A stretch of 37,799 bases of DNA, from the NCBI GenBank assembly GCA_036562565.1, contig DATCJY010000012.1:1-37799 (forward strand), in the 5' to 3' direction. Positions within the stretch are counted from its first letter, which is position 1, and the number at the start of each line of letters is the position of its first letter. Of the stretch, positions 30,550-37,799 are shown piece after piece. The position numbers were made by a program, and so were the translations under genes. The notes under the pieces are model-generated. The model was not told the DNA's origin and ran no database searches. It saw nothing but the letters and a program-made list of their open reading frames with translations. The DNA comes from DATCJY01 sp036562565. Its GTDB lineage: Bacteria; Bacteroidota; Bacteroidia; Flavobacteriales_D; Sanyastnellaceae.

Positions 30550-30556
30550 CCTCCTT

Positions 30557-31519
30557 ATGATAAAAAAGAAGACTAAAAATATCCGACTTATTGAAGTCCC
30601 CAGCGAAGTTGGAGCAGGAACAAGAGGCGCTAGCCTTGGAGTAGAAGCCGTAAAAATTGCTGCATTAGACTTCCGTTCTAAATTCTTCAAGAATTACAAG
30701 AGCATCGTTATCGCCCATGATAACCAGGCTTTACACAATACTCCCGGAAGCCGTTATGCCAAACACATTGGCAGCGTACTGAAAATCTATGAGCGCCTTG
30801 CTGCCGGTGTTCGTGACACCTTGCGCGACAATCGTTTCCCCATCATCATCAGCGGTGACCACAGCTGTGCCGGTGGTACCATTGCAGGAATTAAAATGGC
30901 TTATCCGGAGGCCCGCCTTGGTGTCATTTGGATTGATGCACACGCTGACCTGCACTCCCCTTATACCACTCCAAGTGGCAACATGCACGGTATGCCGCTG
31001 GCTACCGCACTCAATGAGGACAACATGGAAGAAAAGGTCAACGACCTTGACTACAACACCATTGAGCTCTGGGAAACACTGAAAAGCGTGGGTGATATCA
31101 GTCCCAAAATTGAATACCGCGACCTCGTGTATGTAACGCTTCGCGACTTTGAAGATCAGGAAGCAGCATTGATTAAGAAAAACAAAGTGAAGGTTATCAC
31201 CACCAATGAGCTACGCAAAACAGGTGTTACCAAGCTTAGCCGTGAAGTATTGAAATACCTTGGTGCTTGTGACAAGATATACATCAGCTTTGATGTAGAT
31301 TGCTTGGATCCAAGTATTTCTCGCGGAACCGGCACACCTGTGAAAGGCGGTATCAATGAGCGTGAAGCTGCTGACTTGATTCTCGAGTTGATACAAAACG
31401 AGCGAACTTGCTGTCTCGAGTTTACAGAAATCAACCCGACACTTGACAGCGAAAACGTCATGGCAGAAACCGTATTTGAAATCATGCAAAAAGTAGCAAG
31501 ACAATTAGAGCTCATCTAA
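30557..31519 (+). CDS. rocF: Arginase
   Basis: 320 residues. The binuclear manganese ligands are all visible: His102 (SGDHS), Asp127, His129 and Asp131 (WIDAHADLHSPY), and Asp246 and Asp248 (SFDVDCLDPS). PYTTPSGNMHGMPLA is the loop that binds the alpha-amino and carboxyl groups of arginine in arginases, which favours arginase over formimidoylglutamase or agmatinase. It splits arginine to ornithine and urea in the cytoplasm. It faces the tryptophan dioxygenase gene with convergent stops 33 bases apart. A promoter-like box lies right before the start. Confidence 0.9.
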   Translation: MIKKKTKNIRLIEVPSEVGAGTRGASLGVEAVKIAALDFRSKFFKNYKSIVIAHDNQALHNTPGSRYAKHIGSVLKIYERLAAGVRDTLRDNRFPIIISGDHSCAGGTIAGIKMAYPEARLGVIWIDAHADLHSPYTTPSGNMHGMPLATALNEDNMEEKVNDLDYNTIELWETLKSVGDISPKIEYRDLVYVTLRDFEDQEAALIKKNKVKVITTNELRKTGVTKLSREVLKYLGACDKIYISFDVDCLDPSISRGTGTPVKGGINEREAADLILELIQNERTCCLEFTEINPTLDSENVMAETVFEIMQKVARQLELI

Positions 31520-31552
31520 TGCCTTGCTATTTTATTCTGTTTCAAAAACTAT

Positions 31553-32563
31553 TTAATGACTAAAGAATCCGAGTGCTTTCTCTAACTGTAGAGAAAGCTT
31601 CGGCAACTTACTGCGCTCAATGAGGAAGCTTGTAAGGTCAGCAAAATCACTGAAGATGTAATGCTTGAGGGCCGCCTCGCGCAAATAACCTTTACCGGTG
31701 CTTCCACCCGTACCTGTGCGTGTACCAATCATTCTGTGCACCATATTCATGTGGCGCCATCTCCAAGTAGCCAATTGCTCATCCAACTCAAGCAACAGAT
31801 TGATGATGCGGAAAGGATTTTGCAAAATCGGATAATCGCGGTAGAGGAAGATGAAAAGTGCTGCCCTCCTGGCTCTGTCTGACAGTCCGTGCTCAGAACG
31901 TGTATGGTCAGTCATAAAGAGTTCATCAAATAGCTCGATGTTTTTCTTTTCACCTTCAGTAAGCGACTCCATGTAGATAGCACGGTATTGCTCCCAGAAC
32001 TTCATGCCTTCCCAGCCTCTCCATTGCTCGCTCTCATCAAAGAAAGGCATGCGTTCTAACCATTCGTTGATTAATTGAAGCATGGAAACTTCTTTCGATT
32101 GTTCTAAGATATTCTTTGCATCCTCAGGACGCAGTTGACTGGTAAAGTATTCTCTTCCATGACGGTTCTCCACCTTAAGCCCTAACAAAGTTTCCAATTC
32201 TTTGAATTGCATACTTTGGAAACCGCTAGCCGGGCGCAGCATGTCACGGAAATCGAGAAAATCTAGTGGAGTCATCGTTTCCAAAATATCCACTTGTTGG
32301 ATGAGCACTTTCATAATTTCGGTAACACGCTCCAACCTTCTCACAATGGTTTGCAGCTCAGGTGAATTGTCATTAATCGTTGGTTTGGACAATATGGCAT
32401 GAGCTGATTTAATCTCAAACAGGATTTGCTTAAACCAAAGCTCATAGGACTGGTGAATTACGATGAACAACATTTCGTCATGTGCATGACGACCAAGTTT
32501 ATCGCTTTCCAAGTCTTGAGCATTCAGTATTTTATTGAGTTGAAGGTAATCTCCGTAATACAT
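31553..32563 (-). CDS. kynA: Tryptophan 2,3-dioxygenase
   Basis: 336 residues from the ATG at 32561-32563 (MYYGDYLQLNKILN). A longer frame from 32635 would contain the promoter. It is a heme enzyme: distal His37 (HDEMLFIVIHQSYELWFKQI), proximal His271 (WRWRHMNMVHRMIG) and Thr285 in GTGGSTG, 14 residues after the proximal His as in characterised enzymes. It opens the indole ring of tryptophan to N-formylkynurenine, the first step of the kynurenine pathway. The later pathway genes are not in this window. It has a promoter-like site just upstream. Confidence 0.95.
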   Translation of the reverse strand: MYYGDYLQLNKILNAQDLESDKLGRHAHDEMLFIVIHQSYELWFKQILFEIKSAHAILSKPTINDNSPELQTIVRRLERVTEIMKVLIQQVDILETMTPLDFLDFRDMLRPASGFQSMQFKELETLLGLKVENRHGREYFTSQLRPEDAKNILEQSKEVSMLQLINEWLERMPFFDESEQWRGWEGMKFWEQYRAIYMESLTEGEKKNIELFDELFMTDHTRSEHGLSDRARRAALFIFLYRDYPILQNPFRIINLLLELDEQLATWRWRHMNMVHRMIGTRTGTGGSTGKGYLREAALKHYIFSDFADLTSFLIERSKLPKLSLQLEKALGFFSH

Positions 32564-32587
32564 GACAAGTGTGTTTAATGTGGTTGG

Positions 32588-32616
32588 CGAATATAACCGC
32601 GAAGATTTGATAGCAA
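32588..32616 (-). promoter_or_regulatory. Promoter of the tryptophan dioxygenase gene
   Basis: On the minus strand TTG (32614-32616), an 18-base spacer and TATATTCG (32588-32595, one mismatch to TAnnTTTG), 24 bases before the ATG. Confidence 0.5.
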
Positions 32617-32752
32617 TATGATATAAAGCAGTCAAGGAAAGTTGATGGGGCTAATTACTCCATTCAAACACATTAGAATCCATTCAAGTAAATGCATACC
32701 AAATAACTGTCAATAAGATGTGCACAATGGCCTCCGAGTGGCTACATCTGTG

Positions 32753-32760
32753 TAGATTTG
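32753..32760 (+). promoter_or_regulatory. -7 box for the M1 aminopeptidase gene
   Basis: TAGATTTG matches TAnnTTTG exactly, 28 bases before the ATG at 32789. No TTG at -33. Confidence 0.42.
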
Positions 32761-32788
32761 AAGCCATCAATATTTGGGAAATAAATAG

Positions 32789-34681
32789 ATGAGAAAGCTA
32801 ATGTATTTACTTGCCATAGGTACACTAATGGCTTGTAACAACTCAACTCAACCTGCAGAGAACACAGTGAGTAACGAACGTTCTGAAAAAACAAAACTCA
32901 TGATTGCCAATATGAAACTTGCACGCGACCCTCATACATTCTCACAACCCAACGAGGCGCGTGTTACTCATCTGGAGTGGAATGCCAAGGTGGATTTTGT
33001 AACAAAAACCATTGCAGCAACGGCAACCTATTCCATTGAGAACATCACCGGAACAGATAAAATCATTCTGGACACCAAGAAACTCAACATCTCAGAAGTA
33101 ACTGTAGATGATGTTCCGGTGCAATTCACGTTGGGCGAAGAGCGTCCGTTCCTCGGTCAAGCTTTGTCAATTCCTATTCAGAAAAACTCAAAACAAATAG
33201 CGATAACCTATGTCACTTCACCTGATGCGGAAGCGCTATTGTGGGTGGATGGCGAGCAACCTTTCTTGTTTTCGCAATCACAAGCAATTTTGGGAAGAAC
33301 TTGGATTCCGCTTCAGGACAGCCCGGGCGTGCGCATCACTTACAATGCAAAAGTGCAAGTCCCTGCGAACTTGCTCGCTTTGATGAGCGCTGAAAACCCG
33401 CAAGCCAAGAATACCACAGGCGTATATACCTTCAAAATGGAGCAGCCTATCCCCGGTTATTTGATTGCATTGGCCGTTGGCGATATTGCTTTCAAAGCAG
33501 TAGGCCCCAACACTGGAGTATATGCCGTACCATCCGTAATTAAAGAAGCGGCTGCTGAATTCTCAGACATGCAAAAGATGGTTGAAGCAGCTGAAAAACT
33601 CTATGGTCCTTATGTATGGGGTCGTTACGACTTGCTGATTCTCCCTGCAGCCTTTCCTTTTGGTGGAATGGAAAACCCCAGACTCACCTTTGCCACACCC
33701 ACCATCATTGCAGGGGACAAATCTCTTGTTTCTCTCGTTGCGCATGAGCTAGCTCACAGCTGGAGCGGCAACCTTGTTACGAATTCTACTTGGAATGATT
33801 TCTGGCTCAATGAAGGATTTACTGTCTACTTCGAGCAACGCATTATGGAAGCCGTATATGGCCGCGAACGCTCAGAAATGCTAGCACAGATAGCGAGACA
33901 AGAACTTGATCAAACCTTGGCAGAAATTGCTACTTCCCCATACAAAGAGGACAGCAAACTCAAACTCTCATTAGACGGAAGAAATCCTGATGACGGTATG
34001 ACCGATATCGCCTATAACAAAGGATACTTCTTCCTGCGCCTAATTGAAGAAACAGTAGGTCGTGAGAAATTCGATAAGTTCGTAAAAGACTATTTCACAA
34101 CTCACTCGTTCCAAGTTATGGACACAGAGCGATTCCTCAATTATTTGATGGATAATTTGCTTGATGAGGAAACAGCCAAAAAGATCAATGTAGACTCTTG
34201 GATCTATGGAGAAGGCTTGCCGGACAATGCTCCAATTGTTCACTCTGACAAATTGAACAAAGTGGATGAAACCAGAATAACATGGGAATCAGGAAAATTA
34301 AATTCGGATAAAATTCCATTTAAGGAGTGGACTTATCAGGAACAATATCACTTTGTCTTCAACTTAAGTGATAAGGTTACCAAGCAACAAATGGCCTCAT
34401 TGGACAAAGCGTTTGACATCAGTAACACCGGCAATAATGAAGTTTTGTTTGCTTGGTTGCTGCAAAGCATTCGCAAGAAATACACTACCGCTTATCCGCA
34501 ATTGGAAGCCTTTTTAATTAAAGTTGGTCGAAGAAAATTTGTAGCACCATTATTCACAGAAATGGTGAAAACAAAGCAAACCGATATGGCAAAGAAAATC
34601 TACGAAAAAGCAAGAGGAGGCTACCATTCTGTTACCATTGGAACCGTAGATGAGATTTTGGGAATAAACGGGAATAATTGA
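32789..34681 (+). CDS. M1-family aminopeptidase lipoprotein (leukotriene-A4-hydrolase-like)
   Basis: 630 residues. The lipoprotein signal ends in LMAC (Cys16), so the enzyme is anchored on the envelope. The zinc site is HELAH (His319, Glu320, His323) with Glu342 nineteen residues on (LNEGFTVYFEQ), and the substrate motif GGMEN is at 292-296. The C-terminal third is a helical LTA4H-type domain. The family trims N-terminal residues from peptides. After the Cys comes NNSTQ, not an acidic surface signal, so it may face the periplasm. It is followed by lgt after 55 bases. Confidence 0.92.
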   Translation: MRKLMYLLAIGTLMACNNSTQPAENTVSNERSEKTKLMIANMKLARDPHTFSQPNEARVTHLEWNAKVDFVTKTIAATATYSIENITGTDKIILDTKKLNISEVTVDDVPVQFTLGEERPFLGQALSIPIQKNSKQIAITYVTSPDAEALLWVDGEQPFLFSQSQAILGRTWIPLQDSPGVRITYNAKVQVPANLLALMSAENPQAKNTTGVYTFKMEQPIPGYLIALAVGDIAFKAVGPNTGVYAVPSVIKEAAAEFSDMQKMVEAAEKLYGPYVWGRYDLLILPAAFPFGGMENPRLTFATPTIIAGDKSLVSLVAHELAHSWSGNLVTNSTWNDFWLNEGFTVYFEQRIMEAVYGRERSEMLAQIARQELDQTLAEIATSPYKEDSKLKLSLDGRNPDDGMTDIAYNKGYFFLRLIEETVGREKFDKFVKDYFTTHSFQVMDTERFLNYLMDNLLDEETAKKINVDSWIYGEGLPDNAPIVHSDKLNKVDETRITWESGKLNSDKIPFKEWTYQEQYHFVFNLSDKVTKQQMASLDKAFDISNTGNNEVLFAWLLQSIRKKYTTAYPQLEAFLIKVGRRKFVAPLFTEMVKTKQTDMAKKIYEKARGGYHSVTIGTVDEILGINGNN

Positions 34682-34736
34682 AATAATTTGAAATTAAATT
34701 ATGCTGCACTCTGAGCGGCATTGAGAAGATAAGTTT

Positions 34737-35954
34737 ATGTATCCAACCATCTATCATGCGCTCTATGATTTGCTGGGAGTAGACTGGCCATGGGCCAAGC
34801 TGCTTAACAGTTTCGGATTTTTCGTAGCGCTAGCCTTTGTTGTTGCCAGCTATCTGCTATCAGCTGAACTGAAGCGCAAGGCCAAACTTGGTCTATTTAC
34901 TCCACAGAAAAAAATCATCCTAGAAGGCGGAGCGCCTGATTGGGCTGATATTATCACGAATGGGATAATAGGATTCATCATTGGATGGAAATTCATTTAT
35001 CTCTTCGTAAACAGTCAAAAACTGTTTGCTGCAGGTGAAGTTCCACAACACCACATTTTTTCATGGGAAGGTTATTGGTTGTTAGGAATCATAGTCGGCA
35101 TCGGCTTTGGTGCATGGCGTTGGCGCGATTTCAACAAGAAACAATTGCCACAACCCAAAAAGACAGAGTTTTTGGTTTTCCCGCATCACCTCACGGGAAA
35201 CATTACCTTCCTTGCAGCCATCTTCGGTATAGCCGGAGCCAAGCTTTTTCACCTCTTCGAAAACCCAAAAGAGTTCGTTGAGTTCTTCAAGCATCCATCA
35301 GTTGACAGTTTTCTCAGTGGTCTCACTGTTTATGGCGGATTGATACTTGGAGCAATTGGTGTTTTGCTCTATGCACGTTCTAAGAAAATCAACGGATGGC
35401 ATCTCAGCGATGCAGCTGCTCCGGGCTTGATATTGGCCTATGGCGTAGGTCGGATTGGTTGTCAAGTGAGTGGTGATGGGGATTGGGGCATTGCCAACAC
35501 ATCTCCAAAACCCAATTGGCTTTCATGGCTGCCGGATTGGTTGTGGGCCTATGATTATCCCAACAATGTAAATCAGGTACTTGGCCCATCAGCAGATACA
35601 TTCGGTGTTCCCATTACCGACCCGAATGTTCCTTGTTTTGACGGTTACTGTACACATTTATCACCGGCCGTCTTCCCTACTCCGATCTATGAAACGTTGA
35701 TGACAATCATCATTTTTGCCATTCTCTGGAGTCTGCGCAAACGAATCCATATTCCGGGAGTCATTTTCTCAATTTATCTCATTTTCAATGGAATTGAACG
35801 TTTTCTCATCGAGCAAATTAGAGTCAACAACAAGTTTGATTTTCTTGGAATGAAAGTGACACAAGCCGAAGTTCTAGCGGTCGTTTTTGTCATTACAGGA
35901 ACAGCTTTGCTACTATGGTGCAATAAGAAAAATAGAGTCGCTCATGCGAAATAA
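34737..35954 (+). CDS. lgt: Prolipoprotein diacylglyceryl transferase
   Basis: 405 residues, longer than the usual 260-300. The core Lgt motifs are present: GLTVYGGLILGAIG, then AYGVGRIGCQVSGDGDWG with the essential Arg, and a C-terminal PTPIYETLMTIIIF with NGIERFLIEQIRVN. It has seven or more membrane segments. The extra length comes from about 100 residues near the N-terminus, including a membrane segment (DIITNGIIGFIIGWKFIYLF), and a loop after the signature (TSPKPNWLSWLPDWLWAYDY). It attaches diacylglycerol to the Cys of prolipoproteins, including the lipoproteins in this window. Confidence 0.93.
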   Translation: MYPTIYHALYDLLGVDWPWAKLLNSFGFFVALAFVVASYLLSAELKRKAKLGLFTPQKKIILEGGAPDWADIITNGIIGFIIGWKFIYLFVNSQKLFAAGEVPQHHIFSWEGYWLLGIIVGIGFGAWRWRDFNKKQLPQPKKTEFLVFPHHLTGNITFLAAIFGIAGAKLFHLFENPKEFVEFFKHPSVDSFLSGLTVYGGLILGAIGVLLYARSKKINGWHLSDAAAPGLILAYGVGRIGCQVSGDGDWGIANTSPKPNWLSWLPDWLWAYDYPNNVNQVLGPSADTFGVPITDPNVPCFDGYCTHLSPAVFPTPIYETLMTIIIFAILWSLRKRIHIPGVIFSIYLIFNGIERFLIEQIRVNNKFDFLGMKVTQAEVLAVVFVITGTALLLWCNKKNRVAHAK

Positions 35955-36002
35955 TGCAATACTTAAGGAAAAATTAGCATTAAAAGAAGGGAAACATCCG
36001 TT

Positions 36003-36010
36003 TACTTTTG
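36003..36010 (+). promoter_or_regulatory. -7 box for trxA
   Basis: TACTTTTG matches TAnnTTTG exactly; the start would leave a leader of about 105 bases before the ATG at 36123. The leader is A-rich with no strong structure that I could find. Confidence 0.42.
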
Positions 36011-36122
36011 TGCTCTACTGTTAATATCGCGCTTGGAAATAGCAATCATCAGTTAAACCGAAACGAAAACAATATCGATAACAACAAAGAATAAAATATT
36101 AATTCATATAAACACTAATAAG

Positions 36123-36440
36123 ATGGCTGTAGAAATCACAGATGCAAACTTTAACGAGATCGTACAAAACAGTGATAAACCCGTATTAATTGACTTCTGG
36201 GCTGAATGGTGTGGTCCATGTCGCATGGTAGCGCCAATCGTAGAAGAAATGGCTGCTGAGTATGAAGGAAAAGCAATTATTGGTAAAGTAAACGTGGATG
36301 AAAACCCCGATGTAAGTGCAAAATTCGGTATCCGCAATATTCCTACTGTACTATTCATCAAAGGCGGTCAAGTAGTTGACAAAAGTGTTGGGGCTGTTCC
36401 TAAGAATATCCTTACTGAAAAAATGAACGCGATACTTTAA
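36123..36440 (+). CDS. trxA: Thioredoxin
   Basis: 105 residues, the normal length. The active site is WAEWCGPCRM (Cys30 and Cys33), and the cis-proline loop is RNIPTVLFIKGG. It reduces disulfides in cytoplasmic proteins with electrons from thioredoxin reductase. No signal peptide is present. The gene has its own -7 box and terminator. The ATG at 36123 gives the standard N-terminus. Confidence 0.97.
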   Translation: MAVEITDANFNEIVQNSDKPVLIDFWAEWCGPCRMVAPIVEEMAAEYEGKAIIGKVNVDENPDVSAKFGIRNIPTVLFIKGGQVVDKSVGAVPKNILTEKMNAIL

Positions 36441-36460
36441 TATAGAACATGTGGAATTGG

Positions 36461-36484
36461 AAGGCCGAACGTTGGTTCGGCCTT
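36461..36484 (+). terminator. Terminator of trxA
   Basis: Perfect 10-bp stem AAGGCCGAAC / GTTCGGCCTT with loop GTTG, then TTAATTTTC. Confidence 0.9.
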
Positions 36485-36526
36485 TTAATTTTCAGCAATA
36501 AATACAACAATTTAATATTCCTCTTA

Positions 36527-37207
36527 ATGCTTAAAAATCTCGCATTCCTATGCACCCTGAGCTTGTTCACCTTTCAGGCTTCCGCTCAAAAAAAGAATCC
36601 GCAGCATGTACTGAAAACCAGCAACGACAGTTTGAGTTATGCCTTGGGAATGGACTTGGCTTCCACTTTGGAACAATTCGGCCTTACTGAAATCAATTAT
36701 GATATAATGATCAAGGGCGTACAAGACCAAATGGCAAAAAAAGCCACATTGGACATGGAAAACGCCCGTATGCATATTCAACAAGAACTCCTAAAACTCG
36801 CTAGTGCCAAAGCACAACAAGAGAAAGAAAAGAGTTTAAAATTCCTTGAAGAGAACCAAAAGAAGGACGGAGTCATCACAACTGCAAGTGGATTGCAATA
36901 CAAAATCCTCAAAGAAGGAAACGGTGAAAAGCCTACATCAACCGATGTCGTAGTAGTACATTATCACGGAACATTGATAGATGGAACTGTTTTCGATAGT
37001 TCAGTAGAACGGGGTGAAACGGTAGAATTTCCGCTCAACCAAGTAATCCCCGGTTGGACTGAAGGTTTGCAACTGATGTCGGTGGGTAGCAAATATGTTT
37101 TCTATTTACCGGAATACTTGGCTTATGGAGAGCGCGCGATTGGCAATATTCCCGCCTACTCCACGCTCATCTTCGAAGTTGAATTATTTGAAGTAAAAAA
37201 ACAATAA
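36527..37207 (+). CDS. Secreted FKBP-type peptidyl-prolyl isomerase
   Basis: 226 residues from the ATG at 36527; a longer frame from 36449 runs across the trxA terminator and is rejected. The signal peptide MLKNLAFLCTLSLFTFQASA is followed by an FKBP N-terminal helical dimerisation domain (SLSYALGMDLASTLEQFG) and an FKBP catalytic domain from about residue 120 (VVVVHYHGTLIDGTVFDSS, then PGWTEGLQLMSVGSKYVFYL and LAYGERAIGN). There is no lipobox Cys, so it is probably soluble in the periplasm. It helps fold exported proteins. A paralogue lies directly downstream. Confidence 0.92.
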   Translation: MLKNLAFLCTLSLFTFQASAQKKNPQHVLKTSNDSLSYALGMDLASTLEQFGLTEINYDIMIKGVQDQMAKKATLDMENARMHIQQELLKLASAKAQQEKEKSLKFLEENQKKDGVITTASGLQYKILKEGNGEKPTSTDVVVVHYHGTLIDGTVFDSSVERGETVEFPLNQVIPGWTEGLQLMSVGSKYVFYLPEYLAYGERAIGNIPAYSTLIFEVELFEVKKQ

Positions 37208-37247
37208 ATGAAAAGCCCGATTCTGAAATGAATCGGGCTTTTCATTT
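37206..37247 (+). terminator. Long terminator after the first FKBP gene
   Basis: Perfect 18-bp stem: AAATGAAAAGCCCGATTC (37206-37223) with its complement (37230-37247), loop TGAAAT. It overlaps the stop codon of the gene. Confidence 0.85.
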
Positions 37248-37292
37248 TATCAAAAAGTTTTCGTAATTCATACTAAATGCACAGAGCGGCTC

Positions 37293-37300
37293 TACATTCG
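37293..37300 (+). promoter_or_regulatory. -7-like box of the second FKBP gene
   Basis: TACATTCG, one mismatch to TAnnTTTG, 47 bases before the ATG at 37348. It suggests a separate transcript after the terminator. Confidence 0.3.
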
Positions 37301-37347
37301 TAGCCGCATGTAAATAAATTAAAACATACATATTTCAACAACTCCTC

Positions 37348-37799
37348 ATGAAAAGAACTTTTGTTGCCATCGCTGTGTTGGCAGCTGCCACGATGACATC
37401 TTGCAGTAATAAAAAAAGCAGCAATATCAAATTGGCGAATGCTACCGATAGCTTGAGCTATGCCATTGGGTTGGACCTAGGTGATAATTTGAGTCAGAGC
37501 GATTTGTCGATGCTCAATCTTGATATCATGATGAAAGGCATCCAAGATCAATTGGACAGCATACCTGCAATGGAACTATTGGAAGCTCGACAATTCATCC
37601 AAATGGAAATCCAGAATATGATGGAAGCCAAAGCCGAAAAGGAAAAAGAAGTTGGCGTAAGATTTCTGGAAGAAAACAAAATGAAAGACGGTGTGCAGAC
37701 AACTCCTTCCGGATTGCAATACAAAGTGATTCATGAAGGTAACGGTCCCAAACCGGCCGCTACGGATATCGTTGAAGTACACTACCACGGAACCTTGAT
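37348..37799 (+). CDS. FKBP-type peptidyl-prolyl isomerase lipoprotein, cut by window end
   Basis: 150 complete codons are visible. The signal MKRTFVAIAVLAAATMTSC gives Cys19, so unlike its neighbour this paralogue is a lipoprotein; the next residues are SNKKSSN, not acidic. The helical N-terminal domain (SLSYAIGLDLGDNLSQSDLS and LDIMMKGIQDQLD) and the start of the FKBP domain (VEVHYHGTL) align well with the upstream gene, so it is a tandem duplicate. The catalytic domain continues past the window edge. Soluble and anchored copies side by side suggest divided roles in the envelope. Confidence 0.9.
   Translation, partial: MKRTFVAIAVLAAATMTSCSNKKSSNIKLANATDSLSYAIGLDLGDNLSQSDLSMLNLDIMMKGIQDQLDSIPAMELLEARQFIQMEIQNMMEAKAEKEKEVGVRFLEENKMKDGVQTTPSGLQYKVIHEGNGPKPAATDIVEVHYHGTL

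Noticed and set aside
30557..31519. Formimidoylglutamase or agmatinase as the product
   Set aside because: The SGNMHGMP loop after the DAHAD motif is the arginase form, and no histidine-degradation gene is near.
36449..36526. An earlier ATG for the first FKBP gene
   Set aside because: It would translate through the trxA terminator and put 26 residues before the signal peptide.
1..37799. Defence island, biosynthetic cluster or mobile element
   Set aside because: No nucleases, transposases, restriction or NRPS/PKS genes were recognised; the segment is mostly core genes in short transcripts.

Overview
The window reads as a chromosomal segment of a Bacteroidota bacterium, probably Flavobacteriia-like at moderate GC. 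Four things support this: a secreted enzyme with a type IX secretion C-terminal domain; many lipoproteins whose lipid-accepting Cys is followed by Lys/Glu-rich residues; promoter boxes of the TAnnTTTG type, some with a TTG about 19-20 bases upstream; and an almost complete lack of Shine-Dalgarno sequences. Closest relatives of the housekeeping proteins (GyrA, LipA, Eno, CarA, Lgt) also look Bacteroidota-like. I cannot name a genus. I found no tRNA, rRNA, CRISPR array, insertion sequence or prophage. This is mostly core genome with some unusual genes.

Layout. 1-5174 (minus strand): a cut-off PlsC/GNAT fusion resembling the ornithine-lipid synthase OlsF, a secreted PPAD-type peptidylarginine deiminase, and a coupled pair of lipoproteins (small Cna-B-like protein and MltF-like lytic transglycosylase). 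5486-7083: a histone-H1-like lysine-rich protein and a lipoprotein of unknown function. 7084-7656 is a gene-free stretch. 7657-11225 (plus): inositol-phosphatase family protein, DUF1801-like protein, DinB-like protein, DUF3810-type membrane zincin and a Crp/Fnr regulator. 11476-14055 (minus): gyrA with unusual quinolone-pocket residues. 14301-19354: methyltransferase, a large GT-C-like membrane protein next to a prolyl-hydroxylase-like oxygenase, a short-chain dehydrogenase and an unknown protein. 19541-21812: lipA overlapping an outer-membrane protein gene, an OsmC-like protein and a tiny lipoprotein.

22008-25398 (plus): carA, eno, then a two-gene membrane module (holin-3_6-like protein and a lysine-tailed partner). 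25528-29223: UMF1-type transporter, UbiA-type prenyltransferase, a receiver-like protein without an obvious phospho-acceptor, and a Tat-exported glycosylasparaginase. 29503-30441: an ECF sigma factor with the only strong Shine-Dalgarno I saw, then a 65-residue protein, each followed by a clear terminator. 30557-37799: arginase, tryptophan 2,3-dioxygenase, M1 aminopeptidase lipoprotein, lgt, trxA and two tandem FKBP-type prolyl isomerases, the second cut by the window end.

Themes. Many products act in the envelope: lipoprotein maturation (Lgt), lytic transglycosylase, prolyl isomerases, exported peptidases and deiminases. Several genes touch arginine and ornithine (deiminase, arginase, OlsF-like), but they are far apart and not an operon. 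Genes sit in short units, often convergent with less than 10 bases between stops. I see no multi-gene system that is clearly new. The best leads are the PPAD homologue, the GyrA pocket, the sigma-factor ribosome binding site, the H1-like protein and promoter boxes lying directly upstream of start codons.
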